A stretch of DNA of 47,011 nucleotides from an uncultured Lachnospiraceae bacterium (lineage in GTDB: Bacteria > Bacillota > Clostridia > Lachnospirales > Lachnospiraceae). Below the pieces are notes generated by a model. The model worked only from the letters and a program-made list of their open reading frames with translations. It made no database searches and was not told the origin of the DNA. Shown one piece after another: positions 9,669 through 19,418 of this stretch; the stretch's first letter is position 1; each line of letters begins with the position of its first letter. Position numbers and translations under genes: made by a program. The stretch lies in NCBI GenBank assembly GCA_945864145.1, contig CAMBAN010000008.1, positions 1 through 47,011 of the forward strand, in the 5' to 3' direction.

Positions 9669-11819
9669 GTGAAAAAAGGTAAGGTTATGGAAATGAAGAT
9701 TGTTGTAGGGAAAAAAACACCTTGTACAAAGCTTCCAATTGGTGGAAAAGACCAGCTGGGAAATAGCTATGAAGTGAATAATAAATATATGATGAAAAAT
9801 GGAACACCTGTCTTGCCCATCATGGGAGAATTTCATTTTTCCAGATGGATGCCGGAGGAATGGGAAGAGGCACTTTTAAAAATGCGTGCAGGTGGTGTGG
9901 AGATAGTAGCGACCTATGTTTTTTGGATTCATCATGAAGAAAAGAAAGATGAGTGGGATTTTACCGGTTGTAGGGATATCAGAGCTTTTTTACAGGTATG
10001 TCAGAAAATACAGATGCCTGTATGGCTGCGTATCGGACCATGGGCACATGGAGAATGCAGAAATGGTGGATTTCCTGATTGGCTGGTAGAGGAACTTGGA
10101 AATAATGGACTTTTCTTTACGAGAGACGAAGAGTCAGCACATGAGGCAAGAACAAATGATGAACTGTATATGACATATGTAAAAAATTTCTGGTCACATC
10201 TTTCAGAACAAACAAAAGGGATGATGTGTAAGGATGGAGGTCCGGTACTGGGCATCCAGTTAGAAAATGAATATTGTCATGCAGGTGGTCCACGCGAACT
10301 ATCTAAAGGAATTGCGCATATGAAGACATTAAAGGAGCTTGCTGCCACGTTTGACTTTGTTGTGCCATACTATACAACGACGGGCTGGGGAGGGGCAGTT
10401 GTCTTAGACAGAGAAACACTACCTGTGCTTGGTGGCTATGTGGATGCTCCCTGGGCAGGACACAATCATGAAATGCCGGCCTGTGAGAATTTTTTATTTG
10501 CACCATTTAGAGAGGATGAAAATATCGGTACAGATTTGAAAATAGAAAAAGAAGAGAGAGTTACTTTTTCAAAAAAGGAAAATCCCTATCTGACAGCAGA
10601 GCTTGGTGGAGGCTTACAGGTAACTGCATTACGTCGTACCTATCCTTTTGCTGAAGATATTGAGGCACAGGCAGTTTGTATGCTTGGTGCAGGGGCAAAT
10701 CTTTTAGGCTATTATATGTATCATGGCGGCGTAAATCCGGATGGCAAATATTCAACCTTGCAAGAGTCTAAGGAAACGGGCTATTTTAATGATTTGCCAA
10801 TTAAGAGCTATGATTTTCAAACCTGTATCAGAGAATCAGGAAAGCTTGGAAAAAGTTATTATAAATTGAAAAAATTGCATTTTATGATACAATGCTTTGA
10901 GGGGATTCTTGCTGCATCAGAAGCCTATTTTCCGGAAGAAGCAGCAGAAAGTGCAGAAGACACGAAGACACCAAGGGTATGTGTGCGTTATGAACACGAA
11001 ACAAAAACAGGATTTGTCTTCATGAATGCCCATCAGAGACTTAGAAAGATGGAACCTGTAGAGGATTTGGAACTTACTTTAACATTTCCGGAGGAAGAAA
11101 TAAAACTGTCGCATTTATCCTGTGAAAGTGATAGCTGTGCAATCATTCCTTTTGGACTGAAAATGGGAAACAGCAGATTACTGTATACGAATTTATCTTT
11201 GCTTGGAAAACTGGGGGAACGCTATTTCTTTTATTCTCATAATGAAGAAACATTAAAGCCACATTTTGTTTTTGAGGATATGCCATATGAAAATATAGTG
11301 GTACTTTCAAAGCACGAAGCAGAACAGGCTTATTTATTTGGCGATAAACTGTATATCACAGAGAAAGCTATGTATTGCCAAAATGACAAGTTATATGTGC
11401 TTACAGAAGAAAAGACAAAGATAACGGTTTATCAGGAGACGGGAGATTCTGAAATACAGGAAATTGCGCCTCCGACACAACTGACATCAGTGTCAGTTAC
11501 ATCCAAAGAGGCAGGAAAAGGAATCTATGAGCTGTCACTTTCTTATCAGCAAAATACAGCGCATGAAATTTATCTGCATATGGATTTTGGCGGAGACAGA
11601 GCTGCACTTTATGAGGGAGACAGGCTGTTGACAGACTGGTTTTCTAATGGTGAGGAATGGGTGGTAGCACTAAAACGCTATCATTATCCGACTAAGCTTA
11701 CATTAAAAATTGAGCCATTTGAAGAAGGTATCTACTATGATTTACCACCTAAGAAAGGATGTTGTTTACATACAGTAAATGCAGAAGTTTTGTATAAACG
11801 TGAACTTGGTTGTAAATAA
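9669..11819 (+). CDS. GH35 family beta-galactosidase-like glycoside hydrolase
   Basis: 716 aa; MGEFHFSRW, WDFTGCRDIRAFL, RIGPWAHGECRNGGFPDWL, GIQLENEY acid/base and TAELGGG nucleophile-type motifs. Confidence 0.85.
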   Translation: MKKGKVMEMKIVVGKKTPCTKLPIGGKDQLGNSYEVNNKYMMKNGTPVLPIMGEFHFSRWMPEEWEEALLKMRAGGVEIVATYVFWIHHEEKKDEWDFTGCRDIRAFLQVCQKIQMPVWLRIGPWAHGECRNGGFPDWLVEELGNNGLFFTRDEESAHEARTNDELYMTYVKNFWSHLSEQTKGMMCKDGGPVLGIQLENEYCHAGGPRELSKGIAHMKTLKELAATFDFVVPYYTTTGWGGAVVLDRETLPVLGGYVDAPWAGHNHEMPACENFLFAPFREDENIGTDLKIEKEERVTFSKKENPYLTAELGGGLQVTALRRTYPFAEDIEAQAVCMLGAGANLLGYYMYHGGVNPDGKYSTLQESKETGYFNDLPIKSYDFQTCIRESGKLGKSYYKLKKLHFMIQCFEGILAASEAYFPEEAAESAEDTKTPRVCVRYEHETKTGFVFMNAHQRLRKMEPVEDLELTLTFPEEEIKLSHLSCESDSCAIIPFGLKMGNSRLLYTNLSLLGKLGERYFFYSHNEETLKPHFVFEDMPYENIVVLSKHEAEQAYLFGDKLYITEKAMYCQNDKLYVLTEEKTKITVYQETGDSEIQEIAPPTQLTSVSVTSKEAGKGIYELSLSYQQNTAHEIYLHMDFGGDRAALYEGDRLLTDWFSNGEEWVVALKRYHYPTKLTLKIEPFEEGIYYDLPPKKGCCLHTVNAEVLYKRELGCK

Positions 11820-11913
11820 TGAAGAAAAAAGATTCCTATAGAGAGGAAAGCTTGAAATAAAATATTTCAAATATTGATTAATAAATCTGAGAAACAGATA
11901 GAAAGGCATAAAA

Positions 11914-13416
11914 ATGAAAGAAACATTAGAAGAATTAAAGGAATACTTGGAAAAGATTGCGAAATATAACAGAGTGATTATTCTTTTGAATTGGGATATG
12001 GAGACTTGTACGCCTAAGCTTGGCTTTGATAAACAGGCAGACGCAATTGGATACTTTTCTGCGGAAGCCTTCCGTTTATCTACTTCAGATAAGCTGGAAA
12101 AATTATTGGAACAGCTTTCTGAAAAAGAGGAATATGACAGCCTGGATGAGACATGGAAATTTATTGTAAAGCGCATGAAAAGAGATTTGGACAAGGATAA
12201 AAGAATCCCGGCAGATTTTTATGAGAGCTATGTCAGAGAACAGGCAGTGTCAGGAAATGCTTGGAGAGAGGCAAAGAATAAATCAGATTTCTCTATTTTT
12301 GCACCTCATTTAGAGAAACTGATAGAAATGACAAAGGAAAAGACAGGGTATACAGACCCGGACAAAGAGGTATACGATGCACTGTTAGACCAGTATGAAG
12401 AGGGAATGAACTCTGAAATCATTGATGGTTTATTTGAAGAGCTTAAAAAAGAGCTGATTCCGTTGGTACAGAAAATCATTCAGGCAAAACAGCCGGATGA
12501 TAGCAAGTTTAAGGGATATTATGACCCGGATGACCAGAAAAAGGTACAAAAGCTCCTTTTAGAGTACATTGGTTTTTCTTTTGATGCGGGTGCAGTAGGG
12601 GAAACAGAGCATCCATTTACTACAAACTTTTCCTCAAAGGATGTCAGAGTAACTAATCATTATTATGAGCAGGATGCCATCAGTGCTATGTTTTCTGCTA
12701 TCCATGAGGGAGGTCATGCTATCTTTGAACAGCATGTCAAGGAAGAATTTGATGAAACTGTGGCAGGAAGCTGTTGTTACATGGGTATCCATGAAAGTCA
12801 GTCCCGTTTCTATGAAAATATTTTAGGAAGAAATAAAAATTTCTGGGTGCCGGTTTATGATAAGGTTGTTTCGCTATTACCTCAGCTTCAAAATATTTCT
12901 CTGGATGAATTTTATAGAGAAATCAACCATGTAAGAAACAGCTTTATCCGTTGTGACGCAGATGAGCTTACGTACTGCTTCCATATTATTTTGCGTTATG
13001 AAATGGAAAAAGCAATCTTTAGAGATCATGTTCCGGTAGAAGAATTACCAAAACTGTGGAATGAAAAGATGCAGGAATATTTGCAGATTACGCCTAAGAA
13101 TGATGCAGAAGGTATTTTGCAGGATATGCATTGGTCAGATGGTTCTTTTGGCTATTTTCCATCCTATTTGCTTGGCAGTATTTATGATGGTATGTTCTTG
13201 GAGAAAATCAGTGAAGAGCTGGGGGACATCGATACTATTTTAAAAGAAGGACGTATTCAGGAAATCACCAAATGGTTAAACGAAAATATCCATCAGTATG
13301 GTAGTACCAGAACACCGCAGGAGGTCATTCATGAGGTATGTGGAAAGGAAGTTTCGGCTAAACCACTTATCAGGTATTTTAAAGAAAAATATGAGAAACT
13401 GTATGAACTGGTATAA
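11914..13416 (+). CDS. M32 family metallocarboxypeptidase
   Basis: 500 aa; AIHEGGHAIFEQ (HEXXH), GIHESQSRFYEN and NHVRNSFIRCDADELTYCFHIILRYE motifs. Confidence 0.92.
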   Translation: MKETLEELKEYLEKIAKYNRVIILLNWDMETCTPKLGFDKQADAIGYFSAEAFRLSTSDKLEKLLEQLSEKEEYDSLDETWKFIVKRMKRDLDKDKRIPADFYESYVREQAVSGNAWREAKNKSDFSIFAPHLEKLIEMTKEKTGYTDPDKEVYDALLDQYEEGMNSEIIDGLFEELKKELIPLVQKIIQAKQPDDSKFKGYYDPDDQKKVQKLLLEYIGFSFDAGAVGETEHPFTTNFSSKDVRVTNHYYEQDAISAMFSAIHEGGHAIFEQHVKEEFDETVAGSCCYMGIHESQSRFYENILGRNKNFWVPVYDKVVSLLPQLQNISLDEFYREINHVRNSFIRCDADELTYCFHIILRYEMEKAIFRDHVPVEELPKLWNEKMQEYLQITPKNDAEGILQDMHWSDGSFGYFPSYLLGSIYDGMFLEKISEELGDIDTILKEGRIQEITKWLNENIHQYGSTRTPQEVIHEVCGKEVSAKPLIRYFKEKYEKLYELV

Positions 13417-13420
13417 GGAA

Positions 13421-13442
13421 TGGGGCTGTTTTTGCAGCCCCA
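13421..13442 (+). terminator. Hairpin between convergent genes, probable terminator
   Basis: TGGGGCTG (13421-13428) pairs with CAGCCCCA (13435-13442) around a T-rich loop; only a weak T-run follows. Confidence 0.55.
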
Positions 13443-13453
13443 TACTTTGTGTG

Positions 13454-14392
13454 TTAAGAAATCTTTAATTGTTGCTGAAAGCTGGTATAGTCTGTATTGC
13501 CATCTTTGATGAACTGGATGGCAGACGATGGGTGTTTATTGGTATTACCTGTTAAGAGGTAAGGAATGTCATATCCCCATTTTAACCCTTCCTCACGAAG
13601 CGCAAGAATGTGCTTCTCAATGAAAGAGAGGATTGGAGTCAGGTTATAATTTGTATCAGCTTTTAATGCACCCAGCAGTAATTCACTTGGACAGTTTCCG
13701 GCACCACGACCAAGGGAGCTGACAGTGACATCTAAGAACTGCGCACCACAATGGAAGGCTTCCAGGGTATTGGCAAAAGCAAGCTGTTGATTATTGTGAG
13801 CGTGTATGCCGACAGCTTTTGCAGCATCACAGTAGCTTAGGTATTGAGCAGTCAGTTTCTGAATATCATTTGGATAGAAAGCACCAAAGCTGTCTACTAA
13901 GTAGATAACATCGGCTTTGCATGTGGAAAGACAGGAAAGCGCATGCGCTACTAATTCAGGGGCAGTTTTCGAAACAGCCATGACATTGACAGTAGTTTCA
14001 TAACCAAGCTCGTGGCAGTAATTTGCAGTTTCTACAGCTTCATCAATGGTTTCTGCATAGGTAGCAACACGAATCATATCAATAACACTGTCTTTCTTTG
14101 GAAGAAGGTCACGCTTTATGTTACAACGACCGATATCTGCCATAACGGAAAGCTTCATAGAGGTATTGTTTTCGCCTACGATAGCGCGGATATCTTCCTC
14201 TTTACAGAATTTCCATTTTCCAAAATCAGATTCCTTAAAAATGTCTTTATCAGCTTTATAGCCAAACTCCATGTAGTCAATACCGGCATCTAGATTCATC
14301 TGATATAAATCACGAACAAATTCATCTGTAAAACGGAAATTATTAACTAATCCGCCATCTCTTAGGGTACAATCCAAAATTTTCTCTTTCAT
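13454..14392 (-). CDS. HMGL-like (pyruvate carboxyltransferase fold) aldolase, substrate unknown
   Basis: 312 aa; ILDCTLRDGGLVNNFRF, GIHAHNNQQLAFANTLEAF and DVTVSSLGRGAGNCPSELLL motifs. Confidence 0.85.
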   Translation of the reverse strand: MKEKILDCTLRDGGLVNNFRFTDEFVRDLYQMNLDAGIDYMEFGYKADKDIFKESDFGKWKFCKEEDIRAIVGENNTSMKLSVMADIGRCNIKRDLLPKKDSVIDMIRVATYAETIDEAVETANYCHELGYETTVNVMAVSKTAPELVAHALSCLSTCKADVIYLVDSFGAFYPNDIQKLTAQYLSYCDAAKAVGIHAHNNQQLAFANTLEAFHCGAQFLDVTVSSLGRGAGNCPSELLLGALKADTNYNLTPILSFIEKHILALREEGLKWGYDIPYLLTGNTNKHPSSAIQFIKDGNTDYTSFQQQLKIS

Positions 14393-14418
14393 CGTTTTCC
14401 TCCATCTTTTTAAAAATC

Positions 14419-14452
14419 AAAAAAGCTGATGTTCGTTTGCACAAACATCAGC
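14419..14452 (-). terminator. Intrinsic terminator (attenuator) in the 5' leader of the HMGL-like aldolase
   Basis: On the minus strand GCTGATGTT-N10-AACATCAGC (plus 14425-14452) then T6; lies between the leader ORF and the aldolase start. Confidence 0.85.
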
Positions 14453-14485
14453 CACAATTATCATTTGCCTTTTTCAGACATACTA

Positions 14486-14599
14486 TCAAGCATAGCTTAC
14501 AGGAAGATGTTTTATGCAATCACAAAAAACTGGTACAAAAAAGTTGCGCCAGTAGCAAAAGTAAAAATATGCAAATGTGTTAAATCTTTTCTTCTGCAT
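14486..14599 (-). CDS. Putative aromatic-rich attenuation leader peptide (37 aa)
   Basis: MQKKRFNTFAYFYFCYWRNFFVPVFCDCIKHLPVSYA*; AGGAAAGG SD at plus 14610-14617; followed by terminator 14419-14452. Absent from the supplied ORF track, probably because it is short. Confidence 0.75.
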   Translation of the reverse strand: MQKKRFNTFAYFYFCYWRNFFVPVFCDCIKHLPVSYA

Positions 14600-14628
14600 G
14601 ATTGTATTTCCTTTCCTGTTTTTTATTT

Positions 14629-14657
14629 ATTTTAGAAGGAAAAAATGTAGTTGTCAA
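14629..14657 (-). promoter_or_regulatory. Sigma-A/70-type promoter for leader peptide and HMGL-like aldolase
   Basis: Minus strand TTGACA (plus 14652-14657) - 17 bp - TAAAAT (plus 14629-14634). Confidence 0.75.
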
Positions 14658-14798
14658 TAATAAAATGAAATGCATAAAAAAACATCAATGCTGAATAAAG
14701 AAACATCAATAAACAAAGAAAGAAAAAAAGTGGCTTTCCAGATAAAGAAAACCATGCTAACATAAAAATGCAGAGTAAGAGGAAAGGATGAGACTATT

Positions 14799-15758
14799 TT
14801 GGTAACGTTATTTGGTGAGGATAATTTTCAGGAAAAAATGAATACAATCGTGGCAGAACGTCTAAAAAATGATTTTACAGAGGCATACATACAAAGCTTT
14901 GATCAGACAAAGCTGCATGTGACTTATGCAGTACATCCACAGGAAAAGGCATCCATTGTAATTTCCCATGGGTTCTGCGAATTTTTTGCTAAATATCATG
15001 AAATGGCCTATTACTTTTATGAAATGGGTTACTCTGTGTTTTTTTTAGAGTATAGAGGACATGGGCTTTCAGACAGAAAGGTAACAGACTTCAGCCTTGT
15101 GTATGTCAAGGACTTTGATGAATATGTAGAGGATTTGCACTGCTTTATGGAGCAGATAGTTATGAAAAATAGCAAGACAAAACATTACTATCTGTTTGCA
15201 CATTCTATGGGAGGCGCAATTGGTGCATTATTTTTAGAAAAGTATCCATCCTGTTTCCAAAAAGCAGTGTTAAGCTCTCCTATGATGGAAATGAATTTTG
15301 GGCAGTTTCCAGGCTGTCTGGTGGTACCTACTCTTGCTTTGGCAAGATTATGTAAGTGGGATGAAAAATATGCACCAGGCCAGCATGGATTCGACGGTGT
15401 TGCACAGTTTGCAACAAGCAGTACGCTTTCTAAGGCACGATATGACTATGCCTTTCATTTCAGAGAACAAAACCAGGAGTATCAGACTTATGCAGCCTGC
15501 TACGCATGGACACATGCGGCATATAAGGCAACGAAAAAGCTGCGAAAAAATATTGGTAAAATAGAAGCACAGGTATTGCTGCTTCAGGCAGGACAGGACA
15601 CGGTAGTGAAATCTAAGGGACAGGACATTTTTGCAGAGAGGTCAGACAGAACAACAAAAATATGCTTTCCACAGTCCAAGCATGAAATATTTAATGCAAC
15701 AGCGCCTATTCGCGAGAAATTTTATCATTTACTGTTTGGCTTTTGGGAAGATAAATAA
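14799..15758 (+). CDS. Alpha/beta hydrolase (lysophospholipase / monoacylglycerol lipase-like)
   Basis: 319 aa; EYRGHGLSDR, FAHSMGGAIGALFLEKYP nucleophile elbow, C-terminal SKHEIFNA; apparent TTG start with upstream SD. Confidence 0.83.
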   Translation: MVTLFGEDNFQEKMNTIVAERLKNDFTEAYIQSFDQTKLHVTYAVHPQEKASIVISHGFCEFFAKYHEMAYYFYEMGYSVFFLEYRGHGLSDRKVTDFSLVYVKDFDEYVEDLHCFMEQIVMKNSKTKHYYLFAHSMGGAIGALFLEKYPSCFQKAVLSSPMMEMNFGQFPGCLVVPTLALARLCKWDEKYAPGQHGFDGVAQFATSSTLSKARYDYAFHFREQNQEYQTYAACYAWTHAAYKATKKLRKNIGKIEAQVLLLQAGQDTVVKSKGQDIFAERSDRTTKICFPQSKHEIFNATAPIREKFYHLLFGFWEDK

Positions 15759-15835
15759 ATCAGAGAAAAGTAGTTGCACTTTTGGACATAAACAGTTAAA
15801 ATTTGCATAACAGTCTTAGAAAGGCGGGGAGGAAT

Positions 15836-16705
15836 ATGAGAGATTTTGTCATTAGTACGGATTCAACAGCAAGCTTACCGGAAAACTATTTGAAGGAAAA
15901 TGAGATTGCTGTACATCCGCTTCATTATATTATTGATGATGTAGAATATGGTATGGACTTAGGAAAAGAGCTGACCAATAAAGAATTCTATGATTGTATC
16001 AGAAGTGGAAAAATGCCTACAACGAGTGCAACCAACCCTGATTATATCAGAAAGGTAATGGAGGCACAGCTTGCAGAAGGAAAGGATATTCTGCATATTG
16101 GTTTTTCTTCAGGATTGAGCAGCAGCTATGCCAATGCACATATGGTTGCACAGGAGCTTATGGAGGAACATCCGGAGGCAAAGATTGTTGTAATCGATTC
16201 TTTATGTGCAGAATGTGGTCATGCACTGATGGTCTATAAGGCTGTTGAAATGAAAAAGCAGGGGAAGTCTCTGGAGGAGATTGCTCATTGGCTTGAGGAA
16301 AATAAACTACATGTGATTATTCATTTTACGGTGGAAGATTTGTTCCATTTAGTGCGTGGCGGTCGCCTTGCAAAATCCACAGCAGTTTTGGGTACTGCAC
16401 TAAGCATTCAGCCAATTCTCCATATGAATAATGAAGGAAAGCTAGAAAACATCAGTAAGACAAGAGGCAGAAAGAAAGCAATGAAGACTTTAGTAGATAC
16501 TATGTCTTCGAATACGGAAGGATTTCCTGTGGAGAATATTTTTATTTCACACTCTGACTGTGAGGATGAGGCAAGAGAGCTGGAAATGTATGCCAAAGAA
16601 AAGTATCCGGAGGCTAATACCTGGGTACTTCCTATTAGTCCGACTGTTGGTGCTCATACCGGAGTAGGTACTTTAGTCATTGCATACTTGGGAAATGTAC
16701 GATAA
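15836..16705 (+). CDS. DegV family fatty-acid-binding protein
   Basis: MRDFVISTDSTASLPENYL, MPTTSATNP, GFSSGLSSSYANA, VEDLFHLVRGGRLAKSTA; SD ggcggggagg precedes ATG 15836 (ORF track begins at 15803). Confidence 0.9.
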   Translation: MRDFVISTDSTASLPENYLKENEIAVHPLHYIIDDVEYGMDLGKELTNKEFYDCIRSGKMPTTSATNPDYIRKVMEAQLAEGKDILHIGFSSGLSSSYANAHMVAQELMEEHPEAKIVVIDSLCAECGHALMVYKAVEMKKQGKSLEEIAHWLEENKLHVIIHFTVEDLFHLVRGGRLAKSTAVLGTALSIQPILHMNNEGKLENISKTRGRKKAMKTLVDTMSSNTEGFPVENIFISHSDCEDEARELEMYAKEKYPEANTWVLPISPTVGAHTGVGTLVIAYLGNVR

Positions 16706-16724
16706 AATGAGGATAAAGATTAAT

Positions 16725-16758
16725 GGAAAAAGCATTCACGTCTGTGAGTGCTTTTTCC
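16725..16758 (+). terminator. Terminator between degV and potA
   Basis: GGAAAAAGCATTCAC-gtct-GTGAGTGCTTTTTCC, 15-bp arms with one G-U pair and a T-run in the 3' arm. Confidence 0.8.
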
Positions 16759-16782
16759 AAATGCAATGAAGGAAGAATCAAA

Positions 16783-17772
16783 ATGGCAAAGACAGTTTTA
16801 GAACTACAACAAATTACAAAAAGCTTTACGGACAAAACAAAGCAGACAGAGGTATTAAAGGGCATTGATTTTTCTATTAATGAGGGTGAGTTTATTACTC
16901 TATTAGGTGCGTCAGGCTGTGGTAAAACAACACTTTTGCGTATCATTGCGGGACTGGAAAGCGCAGATACAGGAAGCGTGCTTTTAGAGGGTGAGGATAT
17001 CACAAAAAAGGAACCATATTTACGGGATGTGAACATGGTTTTTCAAAATTATGCATTATTTCCTCATATGACGGTGGCAGAAAATATCGGTTATGGGTTA
17101 AAAACGAAAAAAGTACCCAAAAAGGAAATTGCCACTAAGGTGCAGGAAATGTTGGAACTCGTACAATTAGAGGGGTATGAAAAAAGAATGCCGGATAAGC
17201 TTTCCGGCGGACAAAGACAACGAGTTGCCATTGCAAGGGCGATGATAAACCAACCCAAGGTGCTTTTATTAGATGAACCTCTTGGTGCTCTGGATTTAAA
17301 ACTAAGAAGACAGATGCAGTTGGAGTTAAAGAGATTGCAGAAAAAACTAAATACCACCTTCATCTATATTACACATGATCAGGAAGAAGCAATTAATATG
17401 TCTGATCGTATTGCGGTTATGCATGATGGCGTGTTTGAACAGGTGGGTACACCTAATGAAATTTATTATCAACCAGAAACAAGCTATGTAGCAAGCTTTG
17501 TTGGTAATGCAAATCTTTATCATAAGGCGGATGCAGTTTATGCAGTACGAGCAGAGAGTGTATTGATCAATGAAACAGAATGTACGCTGGATGCTGTTGT
17601 TATAGAAAAAAGCTTTGCAGGTGGTCAGCTTCGTATTCTGTTTGCATTAAGTGATGGACAGAAAATAACTGCAAGCAGATTTGGCATTGACTACGATTTG
17701 AAGGTAGGAGAACAGGCAAAAATCGGATGGAAGGAAGACAGTGCTGTCAGGGTGATTGCCAATGAAAATTAA
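16783..17772 (+). CDS. potA: Spermidine/putrescine ABC transporter ATP-binding protein
   Basis: [44 protein letters not shown] 16783 preferred because the track start at 16723 lies in the terminator hairpin. Confidence 0.9.
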   Translation: MAKTVLELQQITKSFTDKTKQTEVLKGIDFSINEGEFITLLGASGCGKTTLLRIIAGLESADTGSVLLEGEDITKKEPYLRDVNMVFQNYALFPHMTVAENIGYGLKTKKVPKKEIATKVQEMLELVQLEGYEKRMPDKLSGGQRQRVAIARAMINQPKVLLLDEPLGALDLKLRRQMQLELKRLQKKLNTTFIYITHDQEEAINMSDRIAVMHDGVFEQVGTPNEIYYQPETSYVASFVGNANLYHKADAVYAVRAESVLINETECTLDAVVIEKSFAGGQLRILFALSDGQKITASRFGIDYDLKVGEQAKIGWKEDSAVRVIANEN

Positions 17773-18622
17773 AAGAAAGCATAGTTTTTCAGCTTTGCTG
17801 TTGCCAATGTATTTATTTACGATTTTATTTGTTTTTTTACCGATTGTTTATATGATTTATATAAGCTTTATGACAAGAGCAGAGGTTTGGGGATTTGACA
17901 CACATGTCACTTTGCAAAACTATATGCGCATTTTAGAACCCTTATATTTAGATACCTTTGTGCGTTCCTTGAAGCTGGCATTTACAACGACAGTGTTAGT
18001 TATTTTGATAGGCTATCCATTTGGCTATTTCATGGCAAAACTCAGTGCAAAATGGAAAGCACGTATGATGATGCTTATGATGATACCCTTTTGGACAAGC
18101 TCTCTTGTTCGCTTAAATGGATGGGTCATCGTATTTCAGTCAAATGGTGTTTTGGATAAGATATTAATGGGGTTAGGCATTACCACAGAGCCCTTAAAAT
18201 TGCTCTATTCTTATCCGGCAGTAGTCTTTGGTATGATTTATGCACTTTGTCCGTTTATGATTTTATCAGTGTATTCCAGTGTGGAAAAAATGGATTGGAG
18301 TCTTTTGGAGGCGGCAGTAGATTTGGGTGCAAACAGGAGAAAAGCCTTTTTTGATATTACCTTTAAGATGACAATGCCGGGATTATTATCCGGTGTGGTA
18401 TTGACTTTTATTCCATCCATGGGACTCTTTTTTGTAGCAGATATTTTGGGTGGGAGCAAGGTCGTTTTAGTAGGAAATATCATTCAGGAACAGTTGACAA
18501 AAGGAAGAAATGTCCCTTTTGCAGCGGCACTTTCTGTTATTCTGATGATTATGACTTCACTTATTATTGCGTTGTATCGCAAAATTGCAGGCGCTGATGC
18601 GAATATAAGTGGATTAGGTTAG
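17762..18622 (+). CDS. potB: Spermidine/putrescine ABC transporter permease
   Basis: Multi-[30 protein letters not shown] loop; overlaps the potA stop. Confidence 0.88.
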   Translation: MKIKRKHSFSALLLPMYLFTILFVFLPIVYMIYISFMTRAEVWGFDTHVTLQNYMRILEPLYLDTFVRSLKLAFTTTVLVILIGYPFGYFMAKLSAKWKARMMMLMMIPFWTSSLVRLNGWVIVFQSNGVLDKILMGLGITTEPLKLLYSYPAVVFGMIYALCPFMILSVYSSVEKMDWSLLEAAVDLGANRRKAFFDITFKMTMPGLLSGVVLTFIPSMGLFFVADILGGSKVVLVGNIIQEQLTKGRNVPFAAALSVILMIMTSLIIALYRKIAGADANISGLG

Positions 18623-18640
18623 GAGTGTGTGATAAGATAA

Positions 18641-19414
18641 ATGAAAAAGAACTCGCTATTATCTACAATATATTTATGGATTGTTACTATCATTTTATAC
18701 ATTCCTATTATTTTGACTGTCATTTATTCTTTTAATGATAATAAATCTCCGGTATATTGGACGGGATTTTCCATGCGCTGGTACGAGGAACTGGCTCATG
18801 ACAGAAGCATGAAAGAGGCTTTGATAAACAGTTTGATATTAGCATTTTCAAGCTGTGGGTTGTCTATTCTGATTGCGACAAGTGCGGCACTTGCCATGAG
18901 AAAAAGAGAGTCAAAATGGGATAAAATCATTACGTATTTGTCTACACTTCCGATTATGATACCGGAAATTATTTTAGGCATGGTCTTTCTGGGTGTTTTT
19001 TCCTTTATGAATTTACCTTTTGGGATGTTGACGCTGATTATTGCACATACTACCTTTTGCATTCCGTATATTTTTTCCATGGTAAAGGCAAGATTACAAG
19101 GGATAGGGACACAGCTGGAGGAAGCAGCGTATGATTTAGGTGCAAGACCTTTTCGGGTATTTTGGGATGTGACGCTTCCGTCAATTTTGCCGGCGATTTT
19201 GTCTGGGGCGATTTTGGCTTTTGCCATGTCTTTTGATGATGTGGTAATCAGTATTTTTGTAACCGGAGCAAGTACCAATACGTTGGCAATTAAGATTTAT
19301 ACAAAGCTGAAAACAGGTGTAACACCTGAAATTAATGCACTGGCAACTGTTTTATTAGTCGTAACGATAGCAGTGATACTGTTATCTGAAATAACAAAAA
19401 AAAAAGAGGAGTAA
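18641..19414 (+). CDS. potC: Spermidine/putrescine ABC transporter permease
   Basis: Multi-TM; EEAAYDLGARPFRVFWDVTLPSILPAI; between potB and potD. Confidence 0.88.
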   Translation: MKKNSLLSTIYLWIVTIILYIPIILTVIYSFNDNKSPVYWTGFSMRWYEELAHDRSMKEALINSLILAFSSCGLSILIATSAALAMRKRESKWDKIITYLSTLPIMIPEIILGMVFLGVFSFMNLPFGMLTLIIAHTTFCIPYIFSMVKARLQGIGTQLEEAAYDLGARPFRVFWDVTLPSILPAILSGAILAFAMSFDDVVISIFVTGASTNTLAIKIYTKLKTGVTPEINALATVLLVVTIAVILLSEITKKKEE

Positions 19415-19418
19415 AATT

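Noticed and set aside
11853-11871. TTGAAATA-AAA-TATTTCAA hairpin between the GH35 and M32 genes
   Set aside because: AT-only short stem without a clear T-run; weak evidence for a terminator and likely by chance in AT-rich DNA.
14419-14599. T-box riboswitch upstream of the HMGL-like aldolase
   Set aside because: I could not find the conserved T-box AGGGUGGNACCGCG-type sequence; the leader peptide model explains the elements better.
14429-14635. Plus-strand 68-aa ORF in the track
   Set aside because: It is the complement of the leader peptide, terminator and promoter of the minus-strand aldolase gene; no SD and low-complexity translation.
16723-16782. Upstream start for PotA in the ORF track
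   Set aside because: The codons lie inside the degV terminator hairpin; ATG 16783 has an SD and fits the family N-terminus.
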